From positions 48,883 to 112,882 of the forward strand of contig NZ_CDDK01000002.1 in the NCBI RefSeq assembly GCF_000820225.1: a DNA stretch of 64,000 bases, in the 5' to 3' direction. Position numbers and translations under genes: made by a program. This DNA comes from Aeromonas veronii bv. veronii (GTDB lineage Bacteria > Pseudomonadota > Gammaproteobacteria > Enterobacterales > Aeromonadaceae). Below, piece after piece: positions 1 through 10,184 of this stretch; position 1 is the first letter of the stretch; every line of letters begins with the position of its first letter. Under the pieces are notes generated by a model. That model was not told the DNA's origin, made no database searches, and was given only the letters and a program-made list of their open reading frames with translations.

Positions 1-20
1 CTATTGGCTATTGGCTATTG
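1..20. repeat. Short tandem 7-mer repeat at window edge
   Basis: The window opens with nearly three copies of the heptamer CTATTGG, followed by a further CTATTG-like run. It lies about 100 bases beyond the recN stop codon. It may be longer to the left of the window. No coding role is visible. Confidence 0.5.
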
Positions 21-120
21 CTGACTGTGAAGGCCATGGCACTCGTCCGTACCTGCACAGTCAGCATGTTCGGTCTGTCCTGTCAGTCGCCATCGCTGCA
101 AATCGGCTTTATCACCGGAT

Positions 121-1785
121 TCACCGACGCAGCAGCTCGCGGGCATTGGCCAGGGTGTTGTCGGTGATCTGGTCGCCACCGAGCAGGCGTGCCAGCTCAT
201 TGAGGCGGGCATTCTGGTCGAGTGCATCCATCCGGGTTTCGGTGGTTTTGCCATCGGTATGCTTGCTCACCACCATATGCTGGTGGCCGTTGCCTGCCAC
301 CTGAGGCAAGTGAGTGACCACCATCACCTGAGTGGACTCGCCGAGCTGGCGCAGCAGGCGACCCACCACGGCGGCAGTCGGGCCGCTGATCCCCACATCC
401 ACTTCATCGAAAATCAGGGTCGGAGTGGAGACCTTGCGAGCGCTGATCACCACGATGGCAAGGCTGATTCGCGACAGCTCACCGCCCGAAGCCACCTTGC
501 CAAGCGGCTGGATGGGCTGACCTGGGTTGGTGGTGACCATAAATTCCACCCGATCTATACCCAGCGGAGAGAGGCTGCTCTGGGCATCGGGGCGCACCTC
601 GATGGCAAAGCGGCCATCGGGCATCGCCAGTTCGTGCATGCTGCTGGTTACCTTGGCGCCCAGCTCCTGGGCGTAACGCTGACGGCTCTGGCTCAGGGCC
701 TCGGCGGCCTGGACAAAAGCCTGACGAGCCTCGGCCAGCTCATCCTCCATCCCCTCTAACCGCTCCTCATCGGAGTTGAGGCGGGCGAGATCAGAGGCCA
801 GCTCCTGATGGTACTGAGCCAGATCTGCCGGTTTGACATGGTGCTTGCGGGCCAGATTGATTGCTCTGGAGAGGCGGGCCTCCAGCTCGTTAAAACGCTC
901 GGGATCCAGTTCCAGCCGATCGAGGTAGCTGCGAAGTTCGCTGTGGCTCTCCTGCACCCCGATCAGCGCTTCATTCAGCATCTCCAGTACCGGGGTGAGG
1001 CGGCTGTCCATGCTGACCAGTCCCTCGGCCCGATCGACGGCCGATTGCAGCAGCCCTGCGATAGTGGTCTCTTCGTTGTCATAGAGCAGATCGAGGCAAG
1101 CCCCACACTCTTGCATCAGTTCTGTGCCGTTGGCGAGACGCTGGTGCTCCTCCTCTATCTCTTCAAACTCCCCCGGTTGCAGGGCAAATTCGTCCAGCTC
1201 CTGCACCTGATACTCGATCAGTTGGCGACGGGCCTCCCGCTGCTGCTGCTCGGCTTTGAGCCGGTTCAGCTCGTTTTGCAGTTGGCGCCACTGCTGATAG
1301 TGCTGGCGCACCTCGTCGAGCAGCAGATGGTGACCGGCATAACCGTCGAGCAGAGCGAGCTGGTAGTCGGGTTTGAGCAGCATCTGGTGGGCATGCTGAC
1401 CGTGTACGTTGACCAGCAGCTGGCCCAGATTCTTGAGCTGGGTGAGGGGGACAGGCACGCCGTTGATATAGCTGCGTGAACGCCCCTCGGCTGAGATGAC
1501 TCGCCGGACGATACACTCACCTTCGTTTTCCAGCTCGTTGGTGGCGAGCCAGGCGCGGGCGGCCGGGTTGTTGTCGAGCAGGAAGCGGGCGCTGACCTCG
1601 CTTTTGTCGCTATCGGGTCGCACCATGCCGGCTTCGGCCCGCTCTCCGAGACAGAGACCGAGAGCATCGATGGCGATGGATTTACCGGCACCGGTCTCAC
1701 CTGTGATACAGGTCATGCCCGGTTGCAGATCGAGTTCGAGAAACTTGACGATAGCGAAGTTGTTGACGGTCAGCTGGGTCAGCAT
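121..1785 (-). CDS. recN: DNA repair protein RecN
   Basis: SMC-like ATPase of recombinational double-strand break repair, acting in the cytoplasm on DNA. The 554-residue length is usual for the family. The N-terminus carries a Walker A motif GETGAGKS (about residues 29-36) in the typical context LTCITGETGAGKSI. The centre (about 150-380) is rich in Gln, Glu, Leu and Arg and predicted to be coiled coil. The C-terminus has the ABC signature region VASGGELSRISLA and a Walker B LIFDEVDVGISG. Two LexA-box-like sequences lie just upstream, so SOS control is expected. It follows nadK on the same strand, as in the enteric nadK-recN arrangement, but bamE, which follows recN in enterics, is 34 kb away here. 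Confidence 0.97.
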   Translation of the reverse strand: MLTQLTVNNFAIVKFLELDLQPGMTCITGETGAGKSIAIDALGLCLGERAEAGMVRPDSDKSEVSARFLLDNNPAARAWLATNELENEGECIVRRVISAEGRSRSYINGVPVPLTQLKNLGQLLVNVHGQHAHQMLLKPDYQLALLDGYAGHHLLLDEVRQHYQQWRQLQNELNRLKAEQQQREARRQLIEYQVQELDEFALQPGEFEEIEEEHQRLANGTELMQECGACLDLLYDNEETTIAGLLQSAVDRAEGLVSMDSRLTPVLEMLNEALIGVQESHSELRSYLDRLELDPERFNELEARLSRAINLARKHHVKPADLAQYHQELASDLARLNSDEERLEGMEDELAEARQAFVQAAEALSQSRQRYAQELGAKVTSSMHELAMPDGRFAIEVRPDAQSSLSPLGIDRVEFMVTTNPGQPIQPLGKVASGGELSRISLAIVVISARKVSTPTLIFDEVDVGISGPTAAVVGRLLRQLGESTQVMVVTHLPQVAGNGHQHMVVSKHTDGKTTETRMDALDQNARLNELARLLGGDQITDNTLANARELLRR

Positions 1786-1812
1786 GGTCTCATCCTGTAT
1801 AGGTCAACATTA

Positions 1813-1850
1813 CTGTGTATGTATCCAGTATATACTGGTCTTATATACAG
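1813..1850 (-). promoter_or_regulatory. Two tandem LexA (SOS) boxes of recN
   Basis: Two near-consensus CTG-N10-CAG palindromes lie at 1813-1828 and 1835-1850. Read on the recN strand they are CTGTATATAAGACCAG and CTGGATACATACACAG. They sit 28-65 bases upstream of the recN start, where E. coli recN also has multiple LexA boxes. The regulatory role is inferred from this match. Confidence 0.88.
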
Positions 1851-1978
1851 TAAAGAGGGCGCCGCCATTTTTAACAAAGGAAAGCCGCGCCAGTGCGCTA
1901 TGGCTATGAGAATGCGGGACTGACTATTGGTACGCAGTACGGATATGAAGTGCAGGGGGCGTTGCCACGACAGAACAC

Positions 1979-2010
1979 AGAGAAAGGCGCCAATTCAGGC
2001 GCCCTCTCTG
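1979..2010 (-). terminator. Possible terminator downstream of nadK
   Basis: GGCGCC (1986-1991) and GGCGCC (1998-2003) form a stem around a 6-base loop, extended imperfectly by AGAG/CTCT arms. It lies 27 bases after the nadK stop. The T-run is weak, so termination may be partial and recN could be read through. Confidence 0.4.
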
Positions 2011-2036
2011 GCAATGCCGTTGTCGGACAAAGCTGA

Positions 2037-2921
2037 TTAGAACAGCTTGCTGCCCCAGCCGAGCTTGTTGCGCAGCACGTGGAAGTAGCTGTAGTCGAGG
2101 GGATGCACCAGATGAAGCTGGTGGTGGCTCTTCTTGATGAGGATCTCGTCCCCCGGGTGGACCGCCAGCGTCACCTGGCCATCACAGCTGACCTGCATGG
2201 CATCGTCCTGATTGTCCGGTGATACCAGCAGCCGCACTTCGCTGTCGGCATCGAGCACGATGGGGCGACTGCTCAGGGTGTGCGGGAACATGGGCACCAG
2301 CGTGATGGCATTGAGCTTGGGGGTGAGGATGGCGCCGCCCGCCGACAGGGAGTAGGCGGTGGAGCCGGTCGGGGTGGCCACTATGATGCCGTCCGAACGC
2401 TGGCTATACATAAAGCTGCCATCGATATAGACCTCGAACTCGATCATGTGGGCGATCTTGCCCGGGTGCAGCACTGCTTCATTCACCGCCAGATTGCTCG
2501 ACTTGCGCTCGCCGTGGCGATAGACCGAAGCCTCCAGCAGGAAGCGGTGTTCGCTCTTGTAGTGACCGGAAAGCACCTGCTCCAGTGGAAGCAGGTAATC
2601 CTGCGGCGAGAGGTCGGTCAGAAAGCCGAGGTTGCCCCGGTTCACCCCGATCACCGCCACATCGAAGCGCGACAGCACTCGCGCCGCCCCCAGCATGTTG
2701 CCGTCACCGCCGACCACGATGGCGAGATCGGCCTGCTGGCCCAGTTGCACCAGATCCATCACGTTTTCATCGAGGATGCTCAGGGTCTGGGCGACCCGGC
2801 TCTCCACCAGTACCCGAAAGCCGCGGGCGGTCAGGTATTGATGCAGGCCGGTCAGCGTCTGGTTGGCCCCCTCATGGTGGGGTTTGCCAATCAGGGCGAT
2901 GGTTTTGAACGGAGAATCCAT
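2037..2921 (-). CDS. nadK: NAD kinase
   Basis: Phosphorylates NAD to NADP with ATP in the cytoplasm. The 294-residue protein has the family's GGDGN motif ([11 protein letters not shown], about residues 70-80), the [11 protein letters not shown] segment and the conserved [18 protein letters not shown] loop region (about 180-197). The length equals that of E. coli NadK (292). It starts 291 bases from the divergent grpE, as in enteric bacteria, and is followed by recN. Start chosen at the ATG giving [14 protein letters not shown], which aligns with the family N-terminus. Confidence 0.96.
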   Translation of the reverse strand: MDSPFKTIALIGKPHHEGANQTLTGLHQYLTARGFRVLVESRVAQTLSILDENVMDLVQLGQQADLAIVVGGDGNMLGAARVLSRFDVAVIGVNRGNLGFLTDLSPQDYLLPLEQVLSGHYKSEHRFLLEASVYRHGERKSSNLAVNEAVLHPGKIAHMIEFEVYIDGSFMYSQRSDGIIVATPTGSTAYSLSAGGAILTPKLNAITLVPMFPHTLSSRPIVLDADSEVRLLVSPDNQDDAMQVSCDGQVTLAVHPGDEILIKKSHHQLHLVHPLDYSYFHVLRNKLGWGSKLF

Positions 2922-3098
2922 AGTCAGTCAGATCTGGGATGGGTATTGCGGGCCAGTATACAGTGCTTTGCTCCGCTTGTGACGCTCTCCCGTGTGACGG
3001 GGCCGGCTATCCCCTTGAGGCTACTGGTTAAACGGTGAGCGGTAACCCGGATAAACCGACGGTTGCGGCTATTCAGCAACCCAGATTGCCCTTTACCC

Positions 3099-3127
3099 CT
3101 TGAAAGCCGGGGATGCATCCCCATAAT
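3099..3127 (+). promoter_or_regulatory. Sigma-32 heat-shock promoter of grpE
   Basis: A -35 element CTTGAA (3099-3104) and a -10 element CCCCATAAT (3119-3127) are separated by 14 bases. This matches the sigma-32 pattern CTTGAA-N13-17-CCCCATNT. It lies 86 bases before the grpE start. Confidence 0.85.
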
Positions 3128-3212
3128 AGCGCCAACATAGTCGGTCTGTTGTCGTCCGGTCGCTCAACCAGACGTCAGGGCCCTCATAAGTAACCCCGGA
3201 ATTGGAGATGTC

Positions 3213-3788
3213 ATGAACCACGAAGAGCAAAAGGTTGAAGCGATGGAGCAAGTGGAAGCCCAGCCAGTCGAGCCGACCGATGTAGACAGTGAAGTGACAG
3301 CCGAACAGGCCCGCATTGCCGAACTGGAAGCGCAGCTGGAAACCGCCATCCAAAAAGCAGCGGAAGAGCGTGAACGCGCCCTGCGTACCGCCGCCGAGAT
3401 GGAGAACCTGCGTCGTCGTACCGAGCTGGATGTGGAGAAGGCGCACAAATTCGCTCTGGAGAAGTTCGCCAATGAACTGCTGCCGGTGCTGGACAACCTG
3501 GAGCGTGCCATCGAACTGGCCGACAAGGAGAACGAAGCCCTCAAGCCGATGATCGAAGGTGTCGAGCTGACCCTGAAATCCATGCAGAGCGGCGTGGCCA
3601 AGTTTGGTCTGGTGGCGCTCGACCCGATCAACCAGCCGTTTGATCCCAACGCCCATCAGGCGATGAGCATGGTGCCGAGTGCCGATGTGGCCCCGAACAC
3701 CGTCATTGCAGTGATGCAGAAGGGCTATGACCTCAACGGTCGGGTGATCCGTCCGGCCATGGTGATGATCGCCAAAGCGGTCGACTGA
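3213..3788 (+). CDS. grpE: Nucleotide exchange factor GrpE
   Basis: Cochaperone that releases ADP from DnaK. The 191-residue protein has the usual plan: an acidic N-terminal tail, a long alpha-helix/coiled coil with heptads (about 30-90, including the conserved [13 protein letters not shown]), and a C-terminal beta domain with the GREPE-type ending [18 protein letters not shown]. The start is preceded by GGAG (TTGGAGATGTC). A sigma-32 promoter precedes it and an intrinsic terminator follows, so it is a single-gene heat-shock unit beside dnaKJ. Confidence 0.96.
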   Translation: MNHEEQKVEAMEQVEAQPVEPTDVDSEVTAEQARIAELEAQLETAIQKAAEERERALRTAAEMENLRRRTELDVEKAHKFALEKFANELLPVLDNLERAIELADKENEALKPMIEGVELTLKSMQSGVAKFGLVALDPINQPFDPNAHQAMSMVPSADVAPNTVIAVMQKGYDLNGRVIRPAMVMIAKAVD

Positions 3789-3805
3789 TTGGCTGTGGGT
3801 GCCCG

Positions 3806-3833
3806 AGCCCGCCCTGTGGCGGGCTTTTTGTTT
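3806..3833 (+). terminator. Intrinsic terminator of grpE
   Basis: GCCCGCC (3807-3813) pairs with GGCGGGC (3818-3824) around the loop CTGT, followed by TTTTTG. It is 18 bases after the grpE stop. Confidence 0.9.
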
Positions 3834-3923
3834 CGCATTGCAGCACCTGTTCATCTTGCCCGGTTTTACGGCTCAACGTGACCGCGCAACCATGACAAAG
3901 GGTGTGGTTTTTTAGGGTTGGGG

Positions 3924-3952
3924 CTTGAAGCTGCGTCTGGCGACCCCATATA
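3924..3952 (+). promoter_or_regulatory. Distal sigma-32 promoter of dnaK
   Basis: CTTGAA (3924-3929), a 14-base spacer and CCCCATATA (3944-3952) match the heat-shock consensus closely. It is 135 bases before the dnaK start. Confidence 0.85.
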
Positions 3953-3994
3953 GGTAGCAAGGCCGCGGCGGCACAAAAAATTTGATGCCGGGAG

Positions 3995-4024
3995 CTTGAA
4001 AGCCAGATTGGCAGCCCCCACCTA
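3995..4024 (+). promoter_or_regulatory. Proximal sigma-32-like promoter of dnaK
   Basis: CTTGAA (3995-4000), a 14-base spacer and CCCCCACCTA (4015-4024) form a second, less perfect heat-shock promoter 63 bases before the dnaK start. Tandem heat-shock promoters are also known for enteric dnaK. Confidence 0.7.
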
Positions 4025-4086
4025 GCCGTTAACGCATTAAGGCGAGTTCCTCGCCAGTTTATTCAAAGTATTTGGAGATTCGTCAA

Positions 4087-6015
4087 ATGGGTAAAATCAT
4101 CGGTATTGACCTGGGTACTACCAACTCCTGCGTCGCTATTCTGGATGGCGACACTGCTCGCGTGATCGAGAACGCAGAAGGCGATCGTACTACTCCGTCC
4201 ATCATTGCCTATGCCGATGATGGCGAGATCCTGGTTGGTCAGCCGGCCAAGCGTCAGGCCATCACCAACCCGAAAAACACCCTGTTCGCCATCAAGCGTC
4301 TGATCGGTCGTCGTTTTGAAGATGAAGAAGTGCAGCGTGACCTGAAAATCATGCCGTACGCCATCGCCAAAGCTGACAACGGCGACGCCTGGGTTGAAGT
4401 GAAGGGCAAGAAAATGGCACCGCCGCAGATCTCTGCCGAAGTGCTGAAAAAGATGAAAAAGACTGCCGAAGACTATCTGGGTGAGCCGGTAACCGAAGCT
4501 GTTATCACTGTTCCAGCCTACTTCAACGACGCCCAGCGTCAGGCTACCAAGGATGCCGGTCGCATCGCCGGTCTGGATGTAAAACGCATCATCAACGAAC
4601 CGACTGCTGCTGCATTCGCTTACGGCGTGAACAAGGTCAAAGGCGAGCGCAAGGTTGCCGTATATGACCTGGGGGGCGGTACTTTCGATATCTCCATCAT
4701 CGAGATCGACGAAGTTGAAGGCGAAACCACCTTCGAAGTACTGGCGACCAACGGTAACACCCACCTGGGTGGTGAAGACTTCGATAACCGCGTCATCAAC
4801 TATCTGGTAGACGAGTTCAAGCGTGAGCAAGGCATCGACCTGCGTAACGACCAGCTGGCTCTGCAGCGTCTGAAAGATGCCGCCGAGAAAGCCAAGATCG
4901 AGCTCTCTTCTGCCCAGCAGACCGACGTCAACCTGCCGTACATCACTGCAGATGCCACCGGTCCGAAGCACATGAACATCAAGGTGACCCGCGCCAAGCT
5001 GGAATCCCTGGTAGAAGACATGGTGAAGGACTCTCTGGAGCCGGTTCGTGTCGCCCTGAAAGACTCCGGTCTGGCTGTTGGCGAGATCGACGACGTAATT
5101 TTGGTTGGTGGTCAGACCCGTATGCCGCTGGTTCAGAAGACCGTTGCCGAGTTCTTTGGCAAAGAGCCGCGTAAAGACGTCAACCCGGACGAAGCCGTGG
5201 CCATGGGTGCTGCCATCCAGGGCGCCGTACTGTCCGGTGACAAGACCGACGTACTGCTGCTGGACGTCACCCCGCTCTCCCTGGGTATCGAAACCATGGG
5301 TAGCGTGATGACTGCGCTGATCGAGAAGAACACCACCATCCCGACCAAGAAGTCCCAGGTGTTCTCGACTGCCGAAGACAACCAGTCTGCCGTGACCATT
5401 CACGTGCTGCAGGGTGAGCGCAAGCGCGCCAGCGACAACAAGTCTCTGGGCCAGTTCAACCTGGAAGGCATCCGTCCGGCACCGCGCGGTCTGCCGCAGA
5501 TCGAAGTGACCTTCGACATCGATGCCAACGGTATCCTGCACGTCTCTGCAAAAGACAAAGAGACCAACAAAGAGCAGAAGATCACCATCCAGGCCTCCTC
5601 TGGTCTGTCTGATGACGAGATCGAGCGCATGGTACGCGAAGCCGAAGCCAACGCGGCCGAGGACAAGAAGTTTGAAGAGCTGGTACAGGCTCGCAACCAG
5701 GCTGATGGTCTGGTCCACTCCGTACGCAAGCAGATCACCGAAGCCGGTGAAGCCCTGCCTGCCGACGACAAGACCAAGATCGAAGCTGCTCTGAGCGAGC
5801 TGGAAGCGGCCATCAAGGGTGACGACAAGGCTGCTATCGAAGCCAAACAGCAGGCTCTGCTGGAAGCGTCCCAGAAGCTGATGGAAATTGCCCAGCAGCA
5901 GGCTCAGGCCCAGGGTGCAGCCGGTGCTGATGCCGGTCAGTCCTCCTCTTCTGCCAAGGCTGACGACGACGTAGTCGACGCCGAGTTCGAAGAAGTGAAA
6001 GACGACAAGAAGTAA
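4087..6015 (+). CDS. dnaK: Molecular chaperone DnaK (Hsp70)
   Basis: ATP-dependent Hsp70 chaperone. From the ATG at 4087 it is 642 residues, beginning [18 protein letters not shown]. The longer frame from 4072 adds five residues absent from the family, and GGAG at 4075-4078 serves the 4087 start. Visible motifs include the phosphate loops GIDLGTTNS and [12 protein letters not shown], the adenosine motif [10 protein letters not shown], the hydrophobic linker [15 protein letters not shown] and a substrate-binding domain. The C-terminal tail ends in an acidic EEVKDDKK. Two sigma-32-like promoters precede it; dnaJ follows after two strong hairpins. Confidence 0.98.
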   Translation: MGKIIGIDLGTTNSCVAILDGDTARVIENAEGDRTTPSIIAYADDGEILVGQPAKRQAITNPKNTLFAIKRLIGRRFEDEEVQRDLKIMPYAIAKADNGDAWVEVKGKKMAPPQISAEVLKKMKKTAEDYLGEPVTEAVITVPAYFNDAQRQATKDAGRIAGLDVKRIINEPTAAAFAYGVNKVKGERKVAVYDLGGGTFDISIIEIDEVEGETTFEVLATNGNTHLGGEDFDNRVINYLVDEFKREQGIDLRNDQLALQRLKDAAEKAKIELSSAQQTDVNLPYITADATGPKHMNIKVTRAKLESLVEDMVKDSLEPVRVALKDSGLAVGEIDDVILVGGQTRMPLVQKTVAEFFGKEPRKDVNPDEAVAMGAAIQGAVLSGDKTDVLLLDVTPLSLGIETMGSVMTALIEKNTTIPTKKSQVFSTAEDNQSAVTIHVLQGERKRASDNKSLGQFNLEGIRPAPRGLPQIEVTFDIDANGILHVSAKDKETNKEQKITIQASSGLSDDEIERMVREAEANAAEDKKFEELVQARNQADGLVHSVRKQITEAGEALPADDKTKIEAALSELEAAIKGDDKAAIEAKQQALLEASQKLMEIAQQQAQAQGAAGADAGQSSSSAKADDDVVDAEFEEVKDDKK

Positions 6016-6025
6016 GCCCTACCCA

Positions 6026-6094
6026 GATGGGCGAAGTCCGCTTCGCCCATCGGCTTGGTCAATGAATTCACGGGCGTTGGGTAACCAACGCCCG
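6026..6094 (+). promoter_or_regulatory. Two strong hairpins between dnaK and dnaJ
   Basis: The first has an 11-bp perfect stem (6026-6036 with 6041-6051, loop TCCG). The second has a 10-bp perfect stem (6071-6080 with 6085-6094) closed by GTAA, a GNRA tetraloop in RNA. Neither is followed by a T-run. They probably act as partial attenuators, RNA-stability elements or processing sites that set the DnaK:DnaJ ratio; that role is inference. Confidence 0.65.
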
Positions 6095-6116
6095 TCTGCG
6101 TAACCACAGGATGAGT

Positions 6117-7259
6117 ATGTCGAAGCGCGATTTCTACGAAGTACTGGGTGTGGCGAAAGATGCCGACGATCGCGAGATCAAGAAGGCGTACAAGCGCCTG
6201 GCCATGAAGTATCACCCGGATCGTAATCAGGGTGATGCCGCATCCGAAGAGAAGTTCAAAGAGGTCAAGGAAGCCTACGAGGTCCTGACCGATGCCAACC
6301 TGCGTGCCCGTTACGACCAGTACGGCCATGCCGGTGTCGACCCGAGCCAGGGTGGCGGTGGCCACGGTGGCTTTGGCGGCGGTGCCGACTTCGCCGACAT
6401 GTTTGGTGACGTATTCGGTGACATCTTCGGCGGTGGCCGTGGTGGTGCCCGTCGTGGCCCGGCCCGTGGCTCCGACCTGCGTTACACCATGGAGCTGACG
6501 CTGGAAGAGGCGGTACGCGGGGTCTCCAAGGAGATCAAGGTGCCGACTCTGGTTCACTGCGAAGTCTGTAACGGCTCCGGTGCCCACACCGGCAGCAGTG
6601 CCCAGACCTGCCCGACCTGCCACGGCTCCGGCCAGGTGCAGATGCGTCAGGGCTTCTTTGCGGTGCAGCAGGCGTGTCCGCACTGTCACGGTCGCGGCAA
6701 GATCATCAAGGATCCGTGCCGCAAGTGTCACGGTGAAGGTCGCTACCAACGCACCAAGACCCTGTCGGTGAAAATTCCGGCGGGCGTCGATACCGGCGAT
6801 CGCATCCGTCTCTCCGGTGAAGGGGAAGCGGGGGAAGCAGGGGCACCGGCAGGGGATCTCTACGTACAGGTGCACGTCAAAGAGCACGAGATCTTCGTGC
6901 GTGACGGCAACAACCTCTACTGCGAAGTGCCCATCAGCTTCACCGCAGCTGCGCTGGGTGGCGAGATTGAAGTGCCGACCCTGGATGGCCGCGTCAAGCT
7001 CAAGGTCACTCCGGAGACCCAGACCGGCAAGATGTTCCGCATGCGCGGCAAGGGCGTGAAGTCAGTGCGCTCCGGTCAGGTAGGGGATCTGATGTGCAAG
7101 GTGGTGATCGAAACCCCGGTCAACCTCACCGAGCAGCAGAAAGAGCTGCTGCGCCAGCTGGACGAGTCGTTCAGCGGTGCCGCTGCCAAGACCCACAAGC
7201 CGAAATCGGAAGGCTTCTTCGAAGGGGTGAAACGCTTCTTCGACGATCTGACCAGCTGA
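6117..7259 (+). CDS. dnaJ: Chaperone protein DnaJ
   Basis: Hsp40 cochaperone that stimulates DnaK ATPase. It has a J domain with HPD (YHPDRN), a Gly/Phe-rich linker (about 72-115), four zinc-binding CxxCxGxG repeats ([32 protein letters not shown]) and a C-terminal substrate domain. The start at 6117 gives [12 protein letters not shown], matching the family, and AGGA at 6108-6111 is then correctly spaced; an ATG at 6111 directly abuts AGG and would add two residues. Length 380. Confidence 0.97.
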   Translation: MSKRDFYEVLGVAKDADDREIKKAYKRLAMKYHPDRNQGDAASEEKFKEVKEAYEVLTDANLRARYDQYGHAGVDPSQGGGGHGGFGGGADFADMFGDVFGDIFGGGRGGARRGPARGSDLRYTMELTLEEAVRGVSKEIKVPTLVHCEVCNGSGAHTGSSAQTCPTCHGSGQVQMRQGFFAVQQACPHCHGRGKIIKDPCRKCHGEGRYQRTKTLSVKIPAGVDTGDRIRLSGEGEAGEAGAPAGDLYVQVHVKEHEIFVRDGNNLYCEVPISFTAAALGGEIEVPTLDGRVKLKVTPETQTGKMFRMRGKGVKSVRSGQVGDLMCKVVIETPVNLTEQQKELLRQLDESFSGAAAKTHKPKSEGFFEGVKRFFDDLTS

Positions 7260-7279
7260 TTTCAGCCACCCGAATAAAC

Positions 7280-7308
7280 AGAGCCGGCCTTGTGCCGGCT
7301 CTTTTTTT
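7280..7308 (+). terminator. Intrinsic terminator of dnaJ
   Basis: GAGCCGGC (7281-7288) pairs with GCCGGCTC (7294-7301) around CTTGT, followed by seven T. It lies 21 bases after the dnaJ stop. Confidence 0.93.
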
Positions 7309-7416
7309 GCCCGCCATTTCGCCAGGATCTGCCTTATTGAGTGGATCCTGATGAGGGATCCTCCTCACAACTTCCGCCAATTCCTGCTGTACAAATGTTA
7401 TCCCGCTCACACTGTT

Positions 7417-7463
7417 GCTGAAACGGTTTAGTTGTCATATTGAGTTGGCTAAATTGGTTTAGC
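7417..7463 (+). promoter_or_regulatory. Paired ScrR-type operators upstream of scrY
   Basis: Two LacI-family palindromes, CTGAAACGGTTTAG (7418-7431) and CTAAATTGGTTTAG (7449-7462), have centres 31 bases apart, about three helical turns. The same motif recurs before scrK. They lie 64-110 bases before the scrY start. ScrR is the likely ligand because it is encoded in the same cluster. Confidence 0.8.
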
Positions 7464-7511
7464 TATGCTCTAGCTGTCGATAACAACAGCGCCCGTCCGG
7501 GCCACAGATGA

Positions 7512-9029
<1,518 letters not shown>

Positions 9030-9080
9030 TTCGTTATCCCGATCACAAAAATGGCAGCCGGTGCCGAGATCTGTTGGTTG

Positions 9081-9096
9081 GCTAAAACGGTTTAGC
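9081..9096 (+). promoter_or_regulatory. ScrR-type operator upstream of scrK
   Basis: The palindrome GCTAAAACGGTTTAGC shares the CTaAA-CGG-TTTAG core of the two operators before scrY. It lies 70 bases before the scrK start and abuts TGATAAT, a plausible -10 element. It suggests a second sucrose-inducible promoter for scrKABR. Confidence 0.82.
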
Positions 9097-9165
9097 TGAT
9101 AATGCCAGCCAACAGAACAGAGTTCGGGTTTGACTGTGTATCCGATGCAGCAGTGGAGTAGCAAG

Positions 9166-10101
9166 GTGACGAATCGTGTGTGGGTAATGGGGGATGCGGT
9201 GGTGGATTTGATCCCGGAAGGGGCGTTGCACTACCTCAAGTGTCCGGGGGGCGCGCCCGCCAATGTGGCGGTTGGCGTGGCACGGCTGGGTGGCGATGCG
9301 GCCTTTATCGGCCGGGTCGGTGCCGATCCGTTCGGCCGCTTTATGGCCGACACCCTGAGCGGGGAGGGGGTGGATGTGGCCGCGCTGTGGCTCGATCCTG
9401 ACCATCGCACCTCGACCGTGCTGGTGGCACTGGATGATGAGGGGGAGCGCAGCTTCACCTTTATGGTGCGCCCCAGTGCCGACCAGTTCCTCACTCCAAG
9501 TGAGTTGCCCCGCTTCGATGCCGGTCAGTGGCTGCTCACCTGCTCCATCGCGCTCGCCAACGAACCGGTGCGCACCAGCTGCCTGCAGGCCATGGCGGCC
9601 ATCAAGGCGGCAGGCGGGCGGGTCTGCTTCGACCCCAACCTGCGCCCCGAGGTGTGGGGCAACCCCGCTGAGATGCTGCCGCAGGTTCGTCAGGCCATCG
9701 CGCAGGCGGATGTGGTCAAGCTCTCCATCGAGGAGCTGCAACTGCTGAGTGGCGAGGATGAATTGGTCGCTGGGCTTGCCACTCTCTCTGGCCCGGCGCT
9801 GGTGCTGGTGACCCGGGGCGCGGCCGGGGTGGTGGCCCGTTTGGGTGGCGAACTGCTGGAGTGGGTGGGGCAGAAAGTGACGCCCATCGATACCACGGGA
9901 GCGGGGGATGCCTTCGTCGCCGGTCTGCTGGCGGCGCTGGCCGGGCGCTCGTCGCTGCCGACGCTGGCCGAGTTGCCCGCCATTCTGGCGCAGGCCCACG
10001 GCTGCGGAGCGTTGGCCACCACCGCCAAGGGGGCGATGACGGCGCTGCCGACCCGCTCCGAACTGGATGCCTTTTTGCGATCAGGCGCAAGCGGCTGTTG
10101 A
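9166..10101 (+). CDS. scrK: Fructokinase ScrK (PfkB family)
   Basis: Phosphorylates the fructose released by ScrB using ATP. It belongs to the ribokinase/PfkB family: the N-terminal GDAVVDLIPEG, the CPGGAPANVAVGVARLGG motif and the C-terminal anion-hole signature DTTGAGDAFVAGLL with the catalytic Asp are all present. The GTG at 9166 preceded by GGAG (9155-9158) gives MTNRVWVMGDAVVDL, aligned with other ScrK; upstream TTG (9130) and ATG (9145) would add residues foreign to the family. Length is 311. Confidence 0.93.
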   Translation: MTNRVWVMGDAVVDLIPEGALHYLKCPGGAPANVAVGVARLGGDAAFIGRVGADPFGRFMADTLSGEGVDVAALWLDPDHRTSTVLVALDDEGERSFTFMVRPSADQFLTPSELPRFDAGQWLLTCSIALANEPVRTSCLQAMAAIKAAGGRVCFDPNLRPEVWGNPAEMLPQVRQAIAQADVVKLSIEELQLLSGEDELVAGLATLSGPALVLVTRGAAGVVARLGGELLEWVGQKVTPIDTTGAGDAFVAGLLAALAGRSSLPTLAELPAILAQAHGCGALATTAKGAMTALPTRSELDAFLRSGASGC

Positions 10102-10151
10102 GCTGCGGCTAGAAGCCCGGCTTGACAGCCCCTACTCTCATGTGACAAGGG

Positions 10152-10168
10152 CCCGCCAGCGTGGCGGG
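10152..10168 (+). promoter_or_regulatory. Small hairpin before scrA
   Basis: CCCGCCA (10152-10158) pairs with TGGCGGG (10162-10168) around GCG, ending 16 bases before the scrA start. There is no T-run. It could stabilise the scrA message end or modulate translation. Confidence 0.4.
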
Positions 10169-10184
10169 TCATAAGAGGAAGAAT

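Noticed and set aside
4063-5718. Long minus-strand open frame (551 codons) opposite dnaK
   Set aside because: It is antisense to a strongly conserved dnaK, has no ribosome-binding site and its amino acids are those of a complementary frame; such shadow frames are common in GC-rich genes with biased codons.
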